Below are positions 1-4,649 of a stretch of 5,238 nucleotides of DNA, piece by piece. Position 1 is the stretch's first letter, and each line of letters starts with the position of its first letter. Location of the stretch: NCBI GenBank assembly GCA_001786395.1, contig MFWN01000032.1, forward strand, positions 1 to 5,238, given 5' to 3'. Source of the stretch: Candidatus Pacearchaeota archaeon RBG_13_36_9 (lineage in GTDB: Archaea > Nanobdellota > Nanobdellia > Pacearchaeales > GW2011-AR1). The notes under the pieces are model-generated. The model worked only from the letters and a program-made list of their open reading frames with translations. It did no database searches and had not been told where the DNA came from. The position numbers and the translations under genes were made by a program.

Positions 1-90
1 CAGTTATTTGTAGGGATTATTGTTATGGTTATTGGTATCTTAGTTTATTTTGTATTTCTTAAAAAAAGGCCGGACGAAGAAGAATTCTAG
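1..90 (+). CDS. C-terminal end of a membrane-anchored protein (partial)
   Basis: Frame 1 is open from the window edge to a TAG stop and gives the last 29 residues of a protein whose start lies outside. The visible part is one hydrophobic segment of about 19 residues (LFVGIIVMVIGILVYFVFL). It is followed by a basic KKR stop-transfer patch and an acidic tail, PDEEEF. This is the pattern of a C-terminal membrane anchor, with the tail expected in the cytoplasm by the positive-inside rule. It could equally be the last helix of a multi-pass protein. The gene converges on the iron-sulfur gene, with only 11 bases between the stops. Function cannot be assigned from this fragment. Confidence 0.6.
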   Translation, partial: QLFVGIIVMVIGILVYFVFLKKRPDEEEF

Positions 91-103
91 AAAAATGATT
101 TTT
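91..103. terminator. Bidirectional oligo-T terminator between convergent genes
   Basis: The sequence AAAAATGATTTTT is a palindrome around one central base. It gives a T5 run at the 3' end of both convergent genes, just past or overlapping the stop codons. Archaeal transcription commonly ends on short T runs, so one compact element could serve both directions. The assignment rests on position and composition only. Confidence 0.4.
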
Positions 104-1082
104 ATGCCTTAACTAACTGATATTCTGGATTGCCCATGCCTAATTTTTCTGCTGCTTTTACCTGCCTCAATCCGCTTTTTTGGTTAAATTTTAAGAATAC
201 GTCTTTTCCTTCCTGCTTAGAAATAGCATCGTAGCAGGCTTTGTCAACTGCGACAGGGTCTTCTCCTGCAAAATAGCCGGTGTCTTCTGCAATTACTTCT
301 TTAGAATTTATTGCGCAGTCGCATATTTTTGTAATTTTTTTTGCCACATTTATATAATAATCTTTTTTAAATTGCGAGCGCGCAGCATTTGCGCCATCTG
401 CGAGCAGAGAGTCAAACAACGCCACTTTTGGCTTCATTGCTTTGTTGGGGCATTTTATTATGCAGTTAGAACACCCGTAGCAGTCAAGAAAAACATGCTT
501 GTTGTTTACTATCTTTAAGAATCCCCAATTACAGGCTTTTTCGCAGGCTTTACAGGCATTGCAGTTATCCAGTATTTCCGGCTTTCCGCCTTCATGTATT
601 TCCTGTTTTGTTTTTTTTGTCAAAGCGCCCATGCCTAAATTTTTAATAGCTCCTCCAAACCCGGAACAGTCATGTCCTTTAAAATGGCTTATAACTAAAA
701 CCGCATCTGAATCAACTAGGGGCTTGCATACTTCATAGTCCATATGCTTTCCGTTTACTAAGATAAATGAATCGTCTGTAACTATTGGTCCTAACTCGTC
801 AAATCCTTTTTCAACTGCATGTTCTTTATGAGTTTTTGGATTATCCCTTACCCCCTCGTAAGATGTTGAAGAGTCGAATAGGAAATATTCAAAACCATTT
901 TCCTTTAAAATATCTGTAAATGGTTTTATGTCTTCTGGAATAAAAGCAGTTTTGTTGCCTTTTTCTCCAAAGTGCAATTTAACTGCTATTTTTTTACAGC
1001 CATTGAACTTTTGCTTTATGTTCTCTTCCAGAACTTTAAGGTATTTTTCATTGAGTTCTTTTGAAAAATAAACTTCAGACAT
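102..1082 (-). CDS. DUF362 family protein with a two-cluster ferredoxin domain
   Basis: The 326-residue protein is a DUF362-type iron-sulfur protein; the biochemical role of this family is not settled. Residues 1-155 form the first half of the DUF362 domain, including the hallmark stretch GHDCSGFGGAIKNLGMG at about 136-152. An inserted bacterial-type ferredoxin follows, with C174, C177, C180, C184 and C201, C204, C207, C211. This CxxCxxCxxxC pattern appears twice and should bind two [4Fe-4S] clusters. The second half of DUF362 resumes after it and includes the conserved DPVAVDKACYD at about 275-285. There is no signal peptide or membrane segment, so it is probably a cytoplasmic redox or electron-transfer protein. 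The start is the only good ATG, and a TATA-like CTTAAATACT sits 20-29 bases upstream. It lies 30 bases downstream of the uppP-like gene on the same strand and may be partly co-transcribed with it. Length is normal and all eight cluster cysteines are present. Confidence 0.9.
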   Translation of the reverse strand: MSEVYFSKELNEKYLKVLEENIKQKFNGCKKIAVKLHFGEKGNKTAFIPEDIKPFTDILKENGFEYFLFDSSTSYEGVRDNPKTHKEHAVEKGFDELGPIVTDDSFILVNGKHMDYEVCKPLVDSDAVLVISHFKGHDCSGFGGAIKNLGMGALTKKTKQEIHEGGKPEILDNCNACKACEKACNWGFLKIVNNKHVFLDCYGCSNCIIKCPNKAMKPKVALFDSLLADGANAARSQFKKDYYINVAKKITKICDCAINSKEVIAEDTGYFAGEDPVAVDKACYDAISKQEGKDVFLKFNQKSGLRQVKAAEKLGMGNPEYQLVKA

Positions 1083-1101
1083 AAATGTAAGAAAATTAGA
1101 G

Positions 1102-1111
1102 AGTATTTAAG
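1102..1111 (-). promoter_or_regulatory. TATA box (box A) for the DUF362 gene
   Basis: On the minus strand this reads CTTAAATACT, 20-29 bases before the ATG, which predicts an almost leaderless mRNA. A second TATA-like sequence, TTTATATTT (1119-1127, minus strand), overlaps the 3' end of the preceding uppP-like gene and would give a leader of about 14 bases. Either would let this gene be transcribed independently of its upstream neighbour. Confidence 0.45.
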
Positions 1112-1112
1112 A

Positions 1113-1874
1113 TTATGCAAATATAAACCTCAGTATAAGTATTATTCCTAAAACAAGGTTATAGATTCCAAACAGGTAGAATTTGTCATGCCTGACAATT
1201 CTTACAAGCAGCATAATAGTCAGCAAACTGGTAAGAAGAGTTATTGTAAATCCAGTCAGCAGCACATAGAACGGGAGTGTCATGGCAGATATTTCTGCAG
1301 ACTCTAAGATTGCTGCTCCGAATATGATGGGGATAGCCAGAATAAAAGAGAATTTTATAGCTTCTTCTTTTTTTAATCCTAAAATCAAGCCGGACCCGGT
1401 TGCCATGCCGCTTCTGGATATACCTGGAAATATCGCTAGTACCTGGGAAAAGCCAATGTAAAGAGAGTCTGAAATTGAAGGCTTGGTTTTTCTTTCTTTT
1501 GCATATTTTGTGGAATAGATAAAAACCCCGCAAACAACGAAGAAAACTCCTATGAAGAACAGGTTGTTGAAAGTGTCTTCCACATATTTTTTAAGGAAAA
1601 TGCCTGCAATTGCAATAGGTATTAATGAAATGACTACTCTTGCTATATATTTAATGTCCTTGCCTGTAAAAAGATTGATAATGTCTTTCCAAAAGTAAAT
1701 TACCACTCCAAGGGCACTTGCAAAATGAAGATAAACCGCAAACCCCAAAAAGCCCTCTGGATCCACATTAAGAATTTCTTTGAATATGGCGAGATGACCT
1801 GAACTGCTTATTGCAAACCATTCGGTTATTCCTTCAATAAAACTTAGGATTATTGCCTGTATAAAAGTTACCAT
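1113..1874 (-). CDS. uppP: Undecaprenyl/polyprenyl-diphosphate phosphatase (UppP/BacA family)
   Basis: This 253-residue polytopic membrane protein belongs to the UppP/BacA family, which removes a phosphate from C55 (or archaeal polyprenyl) diphosphate so that the lipid carrier can be reused for glycan assembly. The first signature is EGITEWFAISSSGH: E14 and E18, S23-S24 and H27 match the catalytic Glu, Ser and His positions of the bacterial enzyme. The usual Pro before the serines is Ala21. The second signature is PGISRSGMATGSG at 150-162, with R154 as the phosphate-binding Arg. It is followed by FSFILAIPIIFGA, also typical. About seven to eight hydrophobic helices are visible. Length is slightly short but within family range. 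In an archaeon the likely job is recycling the lipid carrier for protein glycosylation or surface polysaccharide, because a murein wall is not expected. The ATG at 1874 is preceded by a well-placed TATA box. Confidence 0.92.
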   Translation of the reverse strand: MVTFIQAIILSFIEGITEWFAISSSGHLAIFKEILNVDPEGFLGFAVYLHFASALGVVIYFWKDIINLFTGKDIKYIARVVISLIPIAIAGIFLKKYVEDTFNNLFFIGVFFVVCGVFIYSTKYAKERKTKPSISDSLYIGFSQVLAIFPGISRSGMATGSGLILGLKKEEAIKFSFILAIPIIFGAAILESAEISAMTLPFYVLLTGFTITLLTSLLTIMLLVRIVRHDKFYLFGIYNLVLGIILILRFIFA

Positions 1875-1896
1875 TAGAATTAAATAGAAAAAGTCG

Positions 1897-1906
1897 GTTT
1901 AAAAAG
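1897..1906 (-). promoter_or_regulatory. TATA box for the uppP-like gene
   Basis: On the minus strand this reads CTTTTTAAAC, ending 22 bases before the ATG. That spacing fits a leaderless or near-leaderless archaeal transcript. No Shine-Dalgarno sequence precedes the ATG. The 125-bp gap 1875-1999 therefore holds two divergent promoters, this one and that of the small Cys-rich gene. Confidence 0.5.
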
Positions 1907-1970
1907 TTTAATATCTATTTGAAGAGAGTAACAAAAGGGGCATAGCTAATATGTTTTGCAAATACAGAAG

Positions 1971-1978
1971 TTTATATA
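1971..1978 (+). promoter_or_regulatory. TATA box for the small Cys-rich gene
   Basis: A textbook archaeal box A, TTTATATA, preceded by the purine-rich CAGAAG (BRE-like), is centred about 25 bases before the ATG at 2000. This placement predicts a leaderless mRNA and supports the short downstream reading frame as a real gene. Confidence 0.6.
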
Positions 1979-1999
1979 GTACCTAATATTAAATGTTAG

Positions 2000-2146
2000 A
2001 TGGCTAAGGGAGAATTAGAGCAACGACACTCGCAAAAAGGCTGTTATGGAACAACTGAATGGTCAGAAAATTCCGGCATTTGCCGCAGATGCGAGTGGAA
2101 GAATGATTGCGGCAAGATTGAAAAGATTAGAATGTCAAAAATGTAA
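2000..2146 (+). CDS. Small four-cysteine protein, probable metal-binding
   Basis: A 48-residue reading frame starts at ATG and ends at TAA. It carries C15, C28, C31 and C37, that is C-x12-CxxC-x5-C, with G17 two residues after the first cysteine (CYG) and the core ICRRCEWKNDC. Compact motifs of this type (C-x-G ... CxxC-x5-C) recur in small archaeal and phage proteins and could hold one zinc ion or an iron-sulfur cluster; which one is unknown. The rest is hydrophilic and charged, with no membrane segment. The gene is supported by a perfect TATA box at leaderless distance, a codon pattern like the neighbours, and an oligo-T run after the stop. It is convergent with the zinc-ribbon gene, with 24 bases between the stops. 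Its function is not recognised; a nucleic-acid-binding or regulatory role is only a guess. Confidence 0.68.
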   Translation: MAKGELEQRHSQKGCYGTTEWSENSGICRRCEWKNDCGKIEKIRMSKM

Positions 2147-2170
2147 CTTAATGTATTCTATCAAGCTGCT

Positions 2171-2536
2171 TTATAGTGTTTTTTGAGAATCATTTAGAAA
2201 TTCATCTTTTTTTCTTGATTTTTCTCCTCTTTCTTTTTCTTTTTCCTGCCTGGATTCTTCTAATTTCGCTTCTTTTTTCTCCCAGCAGCCTTTACAGAAA
2301 TAATTGCCATTATCCATATATGAATCCCAAAATCTTATTTTCTTTCTACAAATACTGCAGGAATTCATTTTTTCTTTCACTTTTTCCATAACTGGATTAT
2401 TGAGCTGCTCCTGCCAGCAATCAAAATGAAAACAGATAAACTCTATAATTTTGCCTTTTTTCTTTATTATCATCATGACGTATAAGTCTTCTCCTTCTTC
2501 ATTTATCGGCTTGTCACATTTAAGGCATATTTTCAT
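2171..2536 (-). CDS. Zinc-ribbon protein with a highly charged C-terminal tail
   Basis: This is a 121-residue hypothetical protein. Two cysteine-rich modules are visible. The first has C4-x2-C7 paired with C35, H37 and C40 (CFHFDC). The second is a clear four-Cys knuckle, C60-x2-C63 with C81-x2-C84 (CSIC ... CKGC). The layout is like tandem LIM/treble-clef or zinc-ribbon knuckles and suggests two structural zinc ions. Residues 86-121 are almost entirely Lys, Glu, Arg, Gln and Ser, likely a charged helix or disordered tail. No catalytic motif or membrane segment is seen. The protein probably binds protein or nucleic acid, but no function is recognised. The ATG has a TATA box (AGTTTAAATC on the minus strand) 23-32 bases upstream, so a leaderless transcript is expected. 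On the other strand its promoter mirrors the next rightward one. Confidence 0.75.
   Translation of the reverse strand: MKICLKCDKPINEEGEDLYVMMIIKKKGKIIEFICFHFDCWQEQLNNPVMEKVKEKMNSCSICRKKIRFWDSYMDNGNYFCKGCWEKKEAKLEESRQEKEKERGEKSRKKDEFLNDSQKTL
2179..2184 (+). terminator. Oligo-T terminator for the small Cys-rich gene
   Basis: A T6 run lies about 33 bases after the stop of the small Cys-rich gene and inside the 3' end of the opposing zinc-ribbon gene. Short T runs end transcription in archaea. No hairpin is seen, and the assignment rests on position alone. Confidence 0.3.
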
Positions 2537-2557
2537 TTTATTTATAAGGCAACAGTA

Positions 2558-2569
2558 AGATTTAAACTT
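2558..2569 (-). promoter_or_regulatory. TATA box for the zinc-ribbon gene (left half of a symmetric divergent promoter)
   Basis: On the minus strand this reads AAGTTTAAATCT, with the TTTAAA core about 25-30 bases before the ATG at 2536. It is an exact inverted copy of 2600-2611, giving a 12-bp perfect inverted repeat separated by 30 bp. The two boxes fire in opposite directions. Confidence 0.5.
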
Positions 2570-2599
2570 TATGTTCCTTTTCTTAAATAGGCTATAGTT

Positions 2600-2611
2600 A
2601 AGTTTAAATCT
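2600..2611 (+). promoter_or_regulatory. TATA box for the rightward transcript (right half of a symmetric divergent promoter)
   Basis: AAGTTTAAATCT on the plus strand is the mirror copy of the zinc-ribbon promoter. The predicted transcription start is near 2632, just before a GAGG motif and the ATG at 2643. The first gene on this transcript would be the basic micro-ORF, followed by the 225-residue protein gene. A second TATA-like CTTAAATAG lies at 2582-2590. Confidence 0.45.
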
Positions 2612-2642
2612 GCTGAATTAATGATTAAGCAGAGGAATAAAC

Positions 2643-2696
2643 ATGGGAAAACAAAGAAGAAGAAGGGCAGGAAAAGGGTATAAAACGAAAAGATAA
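2643..2696 (+). CDS. Possible 17-residue arginine/lysine-rich microprotein
   Basis: ATG to TAA encodes MGKQRRRRAGKGYKTKR, nearly half Arg and Lys. It is preceded by GAGG (2632-2635) at a seven-base spacing, one of the few Shine-Dalgarno-like motifs in the window, and by a TATA box that would start the mRNA about 11 bases upstream. A second ORF in another frame (2621-2683) also encodes a basic peptide, ending KTKKKKGRKRV. Because any A/G-rich stretch translates to Lys/Arg/Gly, the composition is weak evidence by itself. Very small basic proteins such as ribosomal L41e do exist in archaea, but this does not clearly match one. It may instead be a leader peptide or part of a 5' UTR for the gene at 2716. 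Confidence 0.3.
   Translation: MGKQRRRRAGKGYKTKR
2679..2685 (+). promoter_or_regulatory. TATA box for the 225-residue protein gene
   Basis: TATAAAA lies 31-37 bases upstream of the ATG at 2716, predicting a leader of roughly eight bases. It overlaps the basic micro-ORF. A 14-bp perfect palindrome, AAGAAAATTTTCTT (2696-2709), lies between it and the ATG, around the expected transcription start. It could be an operator but may be chance in AT-rich DNA. Confidence 0.4.
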
Positions 2697-2715
2697 AGAA
2701 AATTTTCTTAATAAT

Positions 2716-3393
2716 ATGAATCCCAAGGAAGTTATAGAAGTGTTAAACAGCCTGAAAGACCCGTTTAACACAATGCTTAATTCGGAAGTGTGCGATAAGC
2801 ATGGCAGGCTATTAAAGGATGGAAGCAGGCCGATACTTCGTTTCAGGGACGGAGAATTCGGCAAAATAAGGTCATCAATAGACTTTATAAGAAAAACTTA
2901 TAGTGGAGAAGGAGAAGACCCTAGTTTTAATTGGAGGTGTCGTGGCATGAAAAACTCCCGCGGCAGCACTTATTGCGCGTTTAGTCTTGTTGATGCAATA
3001 GGTTATTCGCTTAGAAGGTCCTGCCAGGCAAGTGGCGGCGGCAGATACAATCCAGTTACAGGGGAGTTGCTTCCGGAATATCGCTGGGACTTTCCTTTCC
3101 TTATTGCTATTGACATAAGGAAATATCTTAAGAGACACAGTATGAACTTCACTTCGGAAAGGCCAGAGGAAATAACTATCGGTGAGCCAGTCCTCTTAAG
3201 GGATATTGCTTTGCTTTTTGGCCCAAAACTCCATCCTTATGACCCCTGGAACAAATCAATAATGGCTAATCACCTGGCTTCAGTAAATGGGTCTCATAGA
3301 AATCAGTCTTATATAGAACTTCTACAAAGGCAATACGATGCAAGCCTGGAAGATGCAGTTGTAGAGCCTCCCGAGCTAATAAGGACAGACTAA
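2716..3393 (+). CDS. Uncharacterised 225-residue protein; weak ADP-ribosyltransferase-like layout
   Basis: The family is not recognised. The protein is soluble, with no signal peptide or membrane segment. Visible blocks are RPILRFRDGEFGKIR (38-52), a Gly/Ser/Cys-rich stretch with SRGSTYCAFSLVDAIGYS (81-98), a glycine run GGGRYN (107-112), a hydrophobic strand FPFLIAIDIRKY (126-137), and FTSERPEEITIGEPVLLRDI (145-164). The order of an Arg-containing strand, an S-T-Y ... A-x-x-Y block and a late E-E-I-T-I strand loosely resembles ADP-ribosyltransferase or KptA-like folds, where a late Glu is catalytic. Here that would be E151 or E152. This is inference from pattern only. The last 55 residues look like a separate helical part. 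The ATG is the first start in the frame, and its closest upstream stop is at 2638. Its GC content looks somewhat higher than its neighbours', which may suggest transfer. The real-gene call is strong; the function is open. Confidence 0.8.
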   Translation: MNPKEVIEVLNSLKDPFNTMLNSEVCDKHGRLLKDGSRPILRFRDGEFGKIRSSIDFIRKTYSGEGEDPSFNWRCRGMKNSRGSTYCAFSLVDAIGYSLRRSCQASGGGRYNPVTGELLPEYRWDFPFLIAIDIRKYLKRHSMNFTSERPEEITIGEPVLLRDIALLFGPKLHPYDPWNKSIMANHLASVNGSHRNQSYIELLQRQYDASLEDAVVEPPELIRTD

Positions 3394-3397
3394 GATA

Positions 3398-3407
3398 GCT
3401 TTATAAC
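3398..3407 (+). promoter_or_regulatory. TATA box for the truncated deoxyribosyltransferase-like ORF
   Basis: GCTTTATAAC with core TTTATAA lies 21-30 bases before the ATG at 3428, again at leaderless spacing. It begins right after the stop of the preceding gene, so the short ORF has kept its own promoter. Confidence 0.5.
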
Positions 3408-3411
3408 CTTC

Positions 3412-3419
3412 TTTTTTTT
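3412..3419 (+). terminator. Oligo-T terminator after the 225-residue protein gene
   Basis: A T8 run follows the stop codon by about 18 bases and is the longest T run in the window. It fits an archaeal intrinsic terminator without a hairpin. It lies between the TATA box and the predicted start of the next transcript, so it would not block that gene. Confidence 0.45.
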
Positions 3420-3427
3420 AATAAATT

Positions 3428-3532
3428 ATGGCAAATATATTCTTTACATGCTCTATGCGCGGAGGATTCAGCCAGATCAACCAGGATGAGCTTAGAAAAA
3501 TACCTGATGTTCTGCAAATCTGTTTCCCATAA
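3428..3532 (+). pseudogene. Truncated N-terminus of a nucleoside 2-deoxyribosyltransferase-like protein
   Basis: The 34-residue frame begins with MANIFFTCSMRGGFSQ and continues with a helix ending ELRKIPDVLQ. It then stops with CFP and TAA. The start matches the first strand and glycine loop of nucleoside 2-deoxyribosyltransferase-like proteins, which typically read K-I-F-F-T-A-S-x-R-G-G followed by a helix and a G-x-E-V/L strand, and run to about 140-160 residues. No continuation is found in the other forward frames after 3515, so this looks like a deletion rather than a single frameshift. A good TATA box and ATG are kept. It could also be a short expressed peptide. The family call rests on about 25 residues and is therefore moderate. 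Confidence 0.5.
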
Positions 3533-3603
3533 TTTACCAACAAAATTCATAAGTTTTTAAACCTTTCTATTTTGTTACTACTTTATAGATATAACTATAG
3601 TAA

Positions 3604-3613
3604 GATTTAAATA
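3604..3613 (+). promoter_or_regulatory. TATA box for the metallophosphoesterase-like gene
   Basis: GATTTAAATA is preceded by the purine-rich AGTAA and lies 22-31 bases before the ATG at 3635, predicting a leaderless mRNA. A second TATA-like element, TTTTTAAAC, lies near 3553-3561. It would start transcription some 50 bases earlier and give a longer leader. The gap 3533-3634 shows nothing else. Confidence 0.55.
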
Positions 3614-3634
3614 GTCTCATTTTTTATTGAAATT

Positions 3635-4501
3635 ATGAAAATTTTAGCTTTTAGTGATGTGCAAGGGGATATTGAGACACTGGAAAGACTGGGGGAGCGT
3701 GCTGACGGGATTGCAGATTTAGAGGCAACAGTATGCACAGGAAATTTTCTTGGAAAATGTCTGGATGAGAAGCAGGCAGAAATTATGGAACAGTCTCTTG
3801 GCTATATTGCCCAGCGTGTTTCTTTTGGAAATGTAAATTTAGGAGATGCCTTGACTTTTATTGCTTCGGGAAATCCTGACCAGCAGGGAAGGACTCTGGG
3901 CAAGGACCTTCAAGAGGCGGCACAGAAATATTTAGCAGTTGAAAAGAAATTTATGGAAACTTCTGATGAAACATACAGCCAGATGTGGGAGGTTGTAAGA
4001 AAGTTCCGCCCTAACCCGGATTCTGTAATAATTGTTCCGGGCTATACTGACGGGACAAACATAAATGGCTATTTTTCTCACTTTAACCTTCACCCTACGC
4101 AAAGGAATAATGGCAAAGTGGAAATAGCCGACCTGACATTTGCAGGAGTTGGCGGAAGCGATAAGCACTCATCTTTTGTCCCTCAGACATTAAGGATGCC
4201 TTTTGAAAGGGCAGCTGCTTTTGAATATCTTAGTAAGAGGGATGCTGATGTGGCAGTAATTTCACCTAGCATTTATTCAGCTGAAGCAATCAGATATATT
4301 GATGACTCCAGGCCTGATTTGGTACTGTACGGGGATTCTAATTACAGCATAGCAACGATAATGAATAGTGGCACTATTGCAGTATGCCCTGGCAGGCTTG
4401 GAAAAACAGAAGATAACCCTGTACCAGGTTTTGCAGTAATTGATGGAAAAGTAGTTGATGACAGACTAAAGGTAGAAGATGTTAAGTTTTGCGAGCTTTA
4501 A
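3635..4501 (+). CDS. Metallophosphoesterase-fold protein lacking most metal ligands (probable pseudoenzyme)
   Basis: The 288-residue protein follows the order of calcineurin-like phosphoesterases. It starts MKILAFSDVQGD, where active enzymes have D-x-H-G (D8 kept, His replaced by Q10). It continues with TGN at 35-37 in place of G-D, and VPGYTDG at 135-140 in place of G-N-H-D. ISPSIYSA at 209-216 falls where a conserved His is usual. It ends with LVLYGDSNYS at 229-238 in place of the G-H-x-H motif, followed by the typical strand and CPGRLG (canonical N-P-G-S). Every normally conserved metal-binding His is missing, so two-metal catalysis is unlikely. The fold is otherwise intact and uninterrupted, so the protein is probably conserved for another role such as ligand or protein binding. 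Residues 41-125 form a helical insert that many small family members lack. No signal peptide is present. It is transcribed alone from its own TATA box. Confidence 0.8.
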   Translation: MKILAFSDVQGDIETLERLGERADGIADLEATVCTGNFLGKCLDEKQAEIMEQSLGYIAQRVSFGNVNLGDALTFIASGNPDQQGRTLGKDLQEAAQKYLAVEKKFMETSDETYSQMWEVVRKFRPNPDSVIIVPGYTDGTNINGYFSHFNLHPTQRNNGKVEIADLTFAGVGGSDKHSSFVPQTLRMPFERAAAFEYLSKRDADVAVISPSIYSAEAIRYIDDSRPDLVLYGDSNYSIATIMNSGTIAVCPGRLGKTEDNPVPGFAVIDGKVVDDRLKVEDVKFCEL

Positions 4502-4510
4502 AGTTGAGGG

Positions 4511-4519
4511 CTATAAATC
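4511..4519 (+). promoter_or_regulatory. TATA-like box upstream of the structured intergenic region
   Basis: CTATAAATC lies just after the metallophosphoesterase-like gene, with a predicted transcription start near 4541. No reading frame follows, so if active it would make a noncoding transcript across 4541-4670. A T6 run (4532-4537) right after it could equally be the terminator of the upstream gene. Confidence 0.3.
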
Positions 4520-4531
4520 GTGGAACTTTGC

Positions 4532-4537
4532 TTTTTT
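4532..4537 (+). terminator. Oligo-T terminator after the metallophosphoesterase-like gene
   Basis: A T6 run begins 31 bases after the TAA stop. No hairpin precedes it, as is usual for archaeal T-run termination. The call is by position and composition. Confidence 0.35.
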
Positions 4538-4554
4538 AGGTTATTAGACAAAAA

Positions 4555-4649
4555 GTTTTACGCCCTACGTGCGTTTCATTCTTAAGAATACAAAAAGAAA
4601 GCTAAATGAAACGCCCGTGCCTAGCGGTTAGGAATTGTTTGACGCCCTT
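4555..4649. repeat. Near-identical direct repeats GTTTkACGCCCT bounding a structured segment
   Basis: GTTTTACGCCCT (4555-4566) and GTTTGACGCCCT (4638-4649) match at 11 of 12 positions and start 83 bases apart. A third ACGCCC, inside GAAACGCCCGTG, lies between them at 4611-4616. The GC-rich ACGCCC core stands out from the AT-rich background. Protein-binding iterons, a short duplication or remnants of a recombination site are all possible. No integrase or transposase is in the window. Confidence 0.45.

Noticed and set aside
499..738. 79-residue plus-strand ORF
   Set aside because: It lies opposite the iron-sulfur domain of the DUF362 gene, has no promoter or recognisable motif, and reads as the complement of a real gene.
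1186..1533. 115-residue minus-strand ORF
   Set aside because: It is an out-of-frame shadow inside the uppP-like gene, whose catalytic motifs are intact in the main frame.
2176..2391. 71-residue plus-strand hydrophobic ORF
   Set aside because: Its Phe/Leu-rich sequence is the complement of the Lys/Glu-rich tail of the zinc-ribbon protein, not a membrane protein.
2560..2700. Ribosomal protein (L2/L41e-like) in the basic micro-ORF
   Set aside because: The MGK-basic start is suggestive, but 17-20 residues without a family motif cannot support the name.
2875..3138. 87-residue minus-strand ORF (also 2625-2864)
   Set aside because: Both are antisense to the 225-residue protein gene, with no TATA box at the usual spacing and low-complexity translations.
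4555..4649. Integron attC site
   Set aside because: GTTAGGA is near the GTTRRRY core, but the last base does not fit, no matching RYYYAAC partner is found, and no integrase is in the window.
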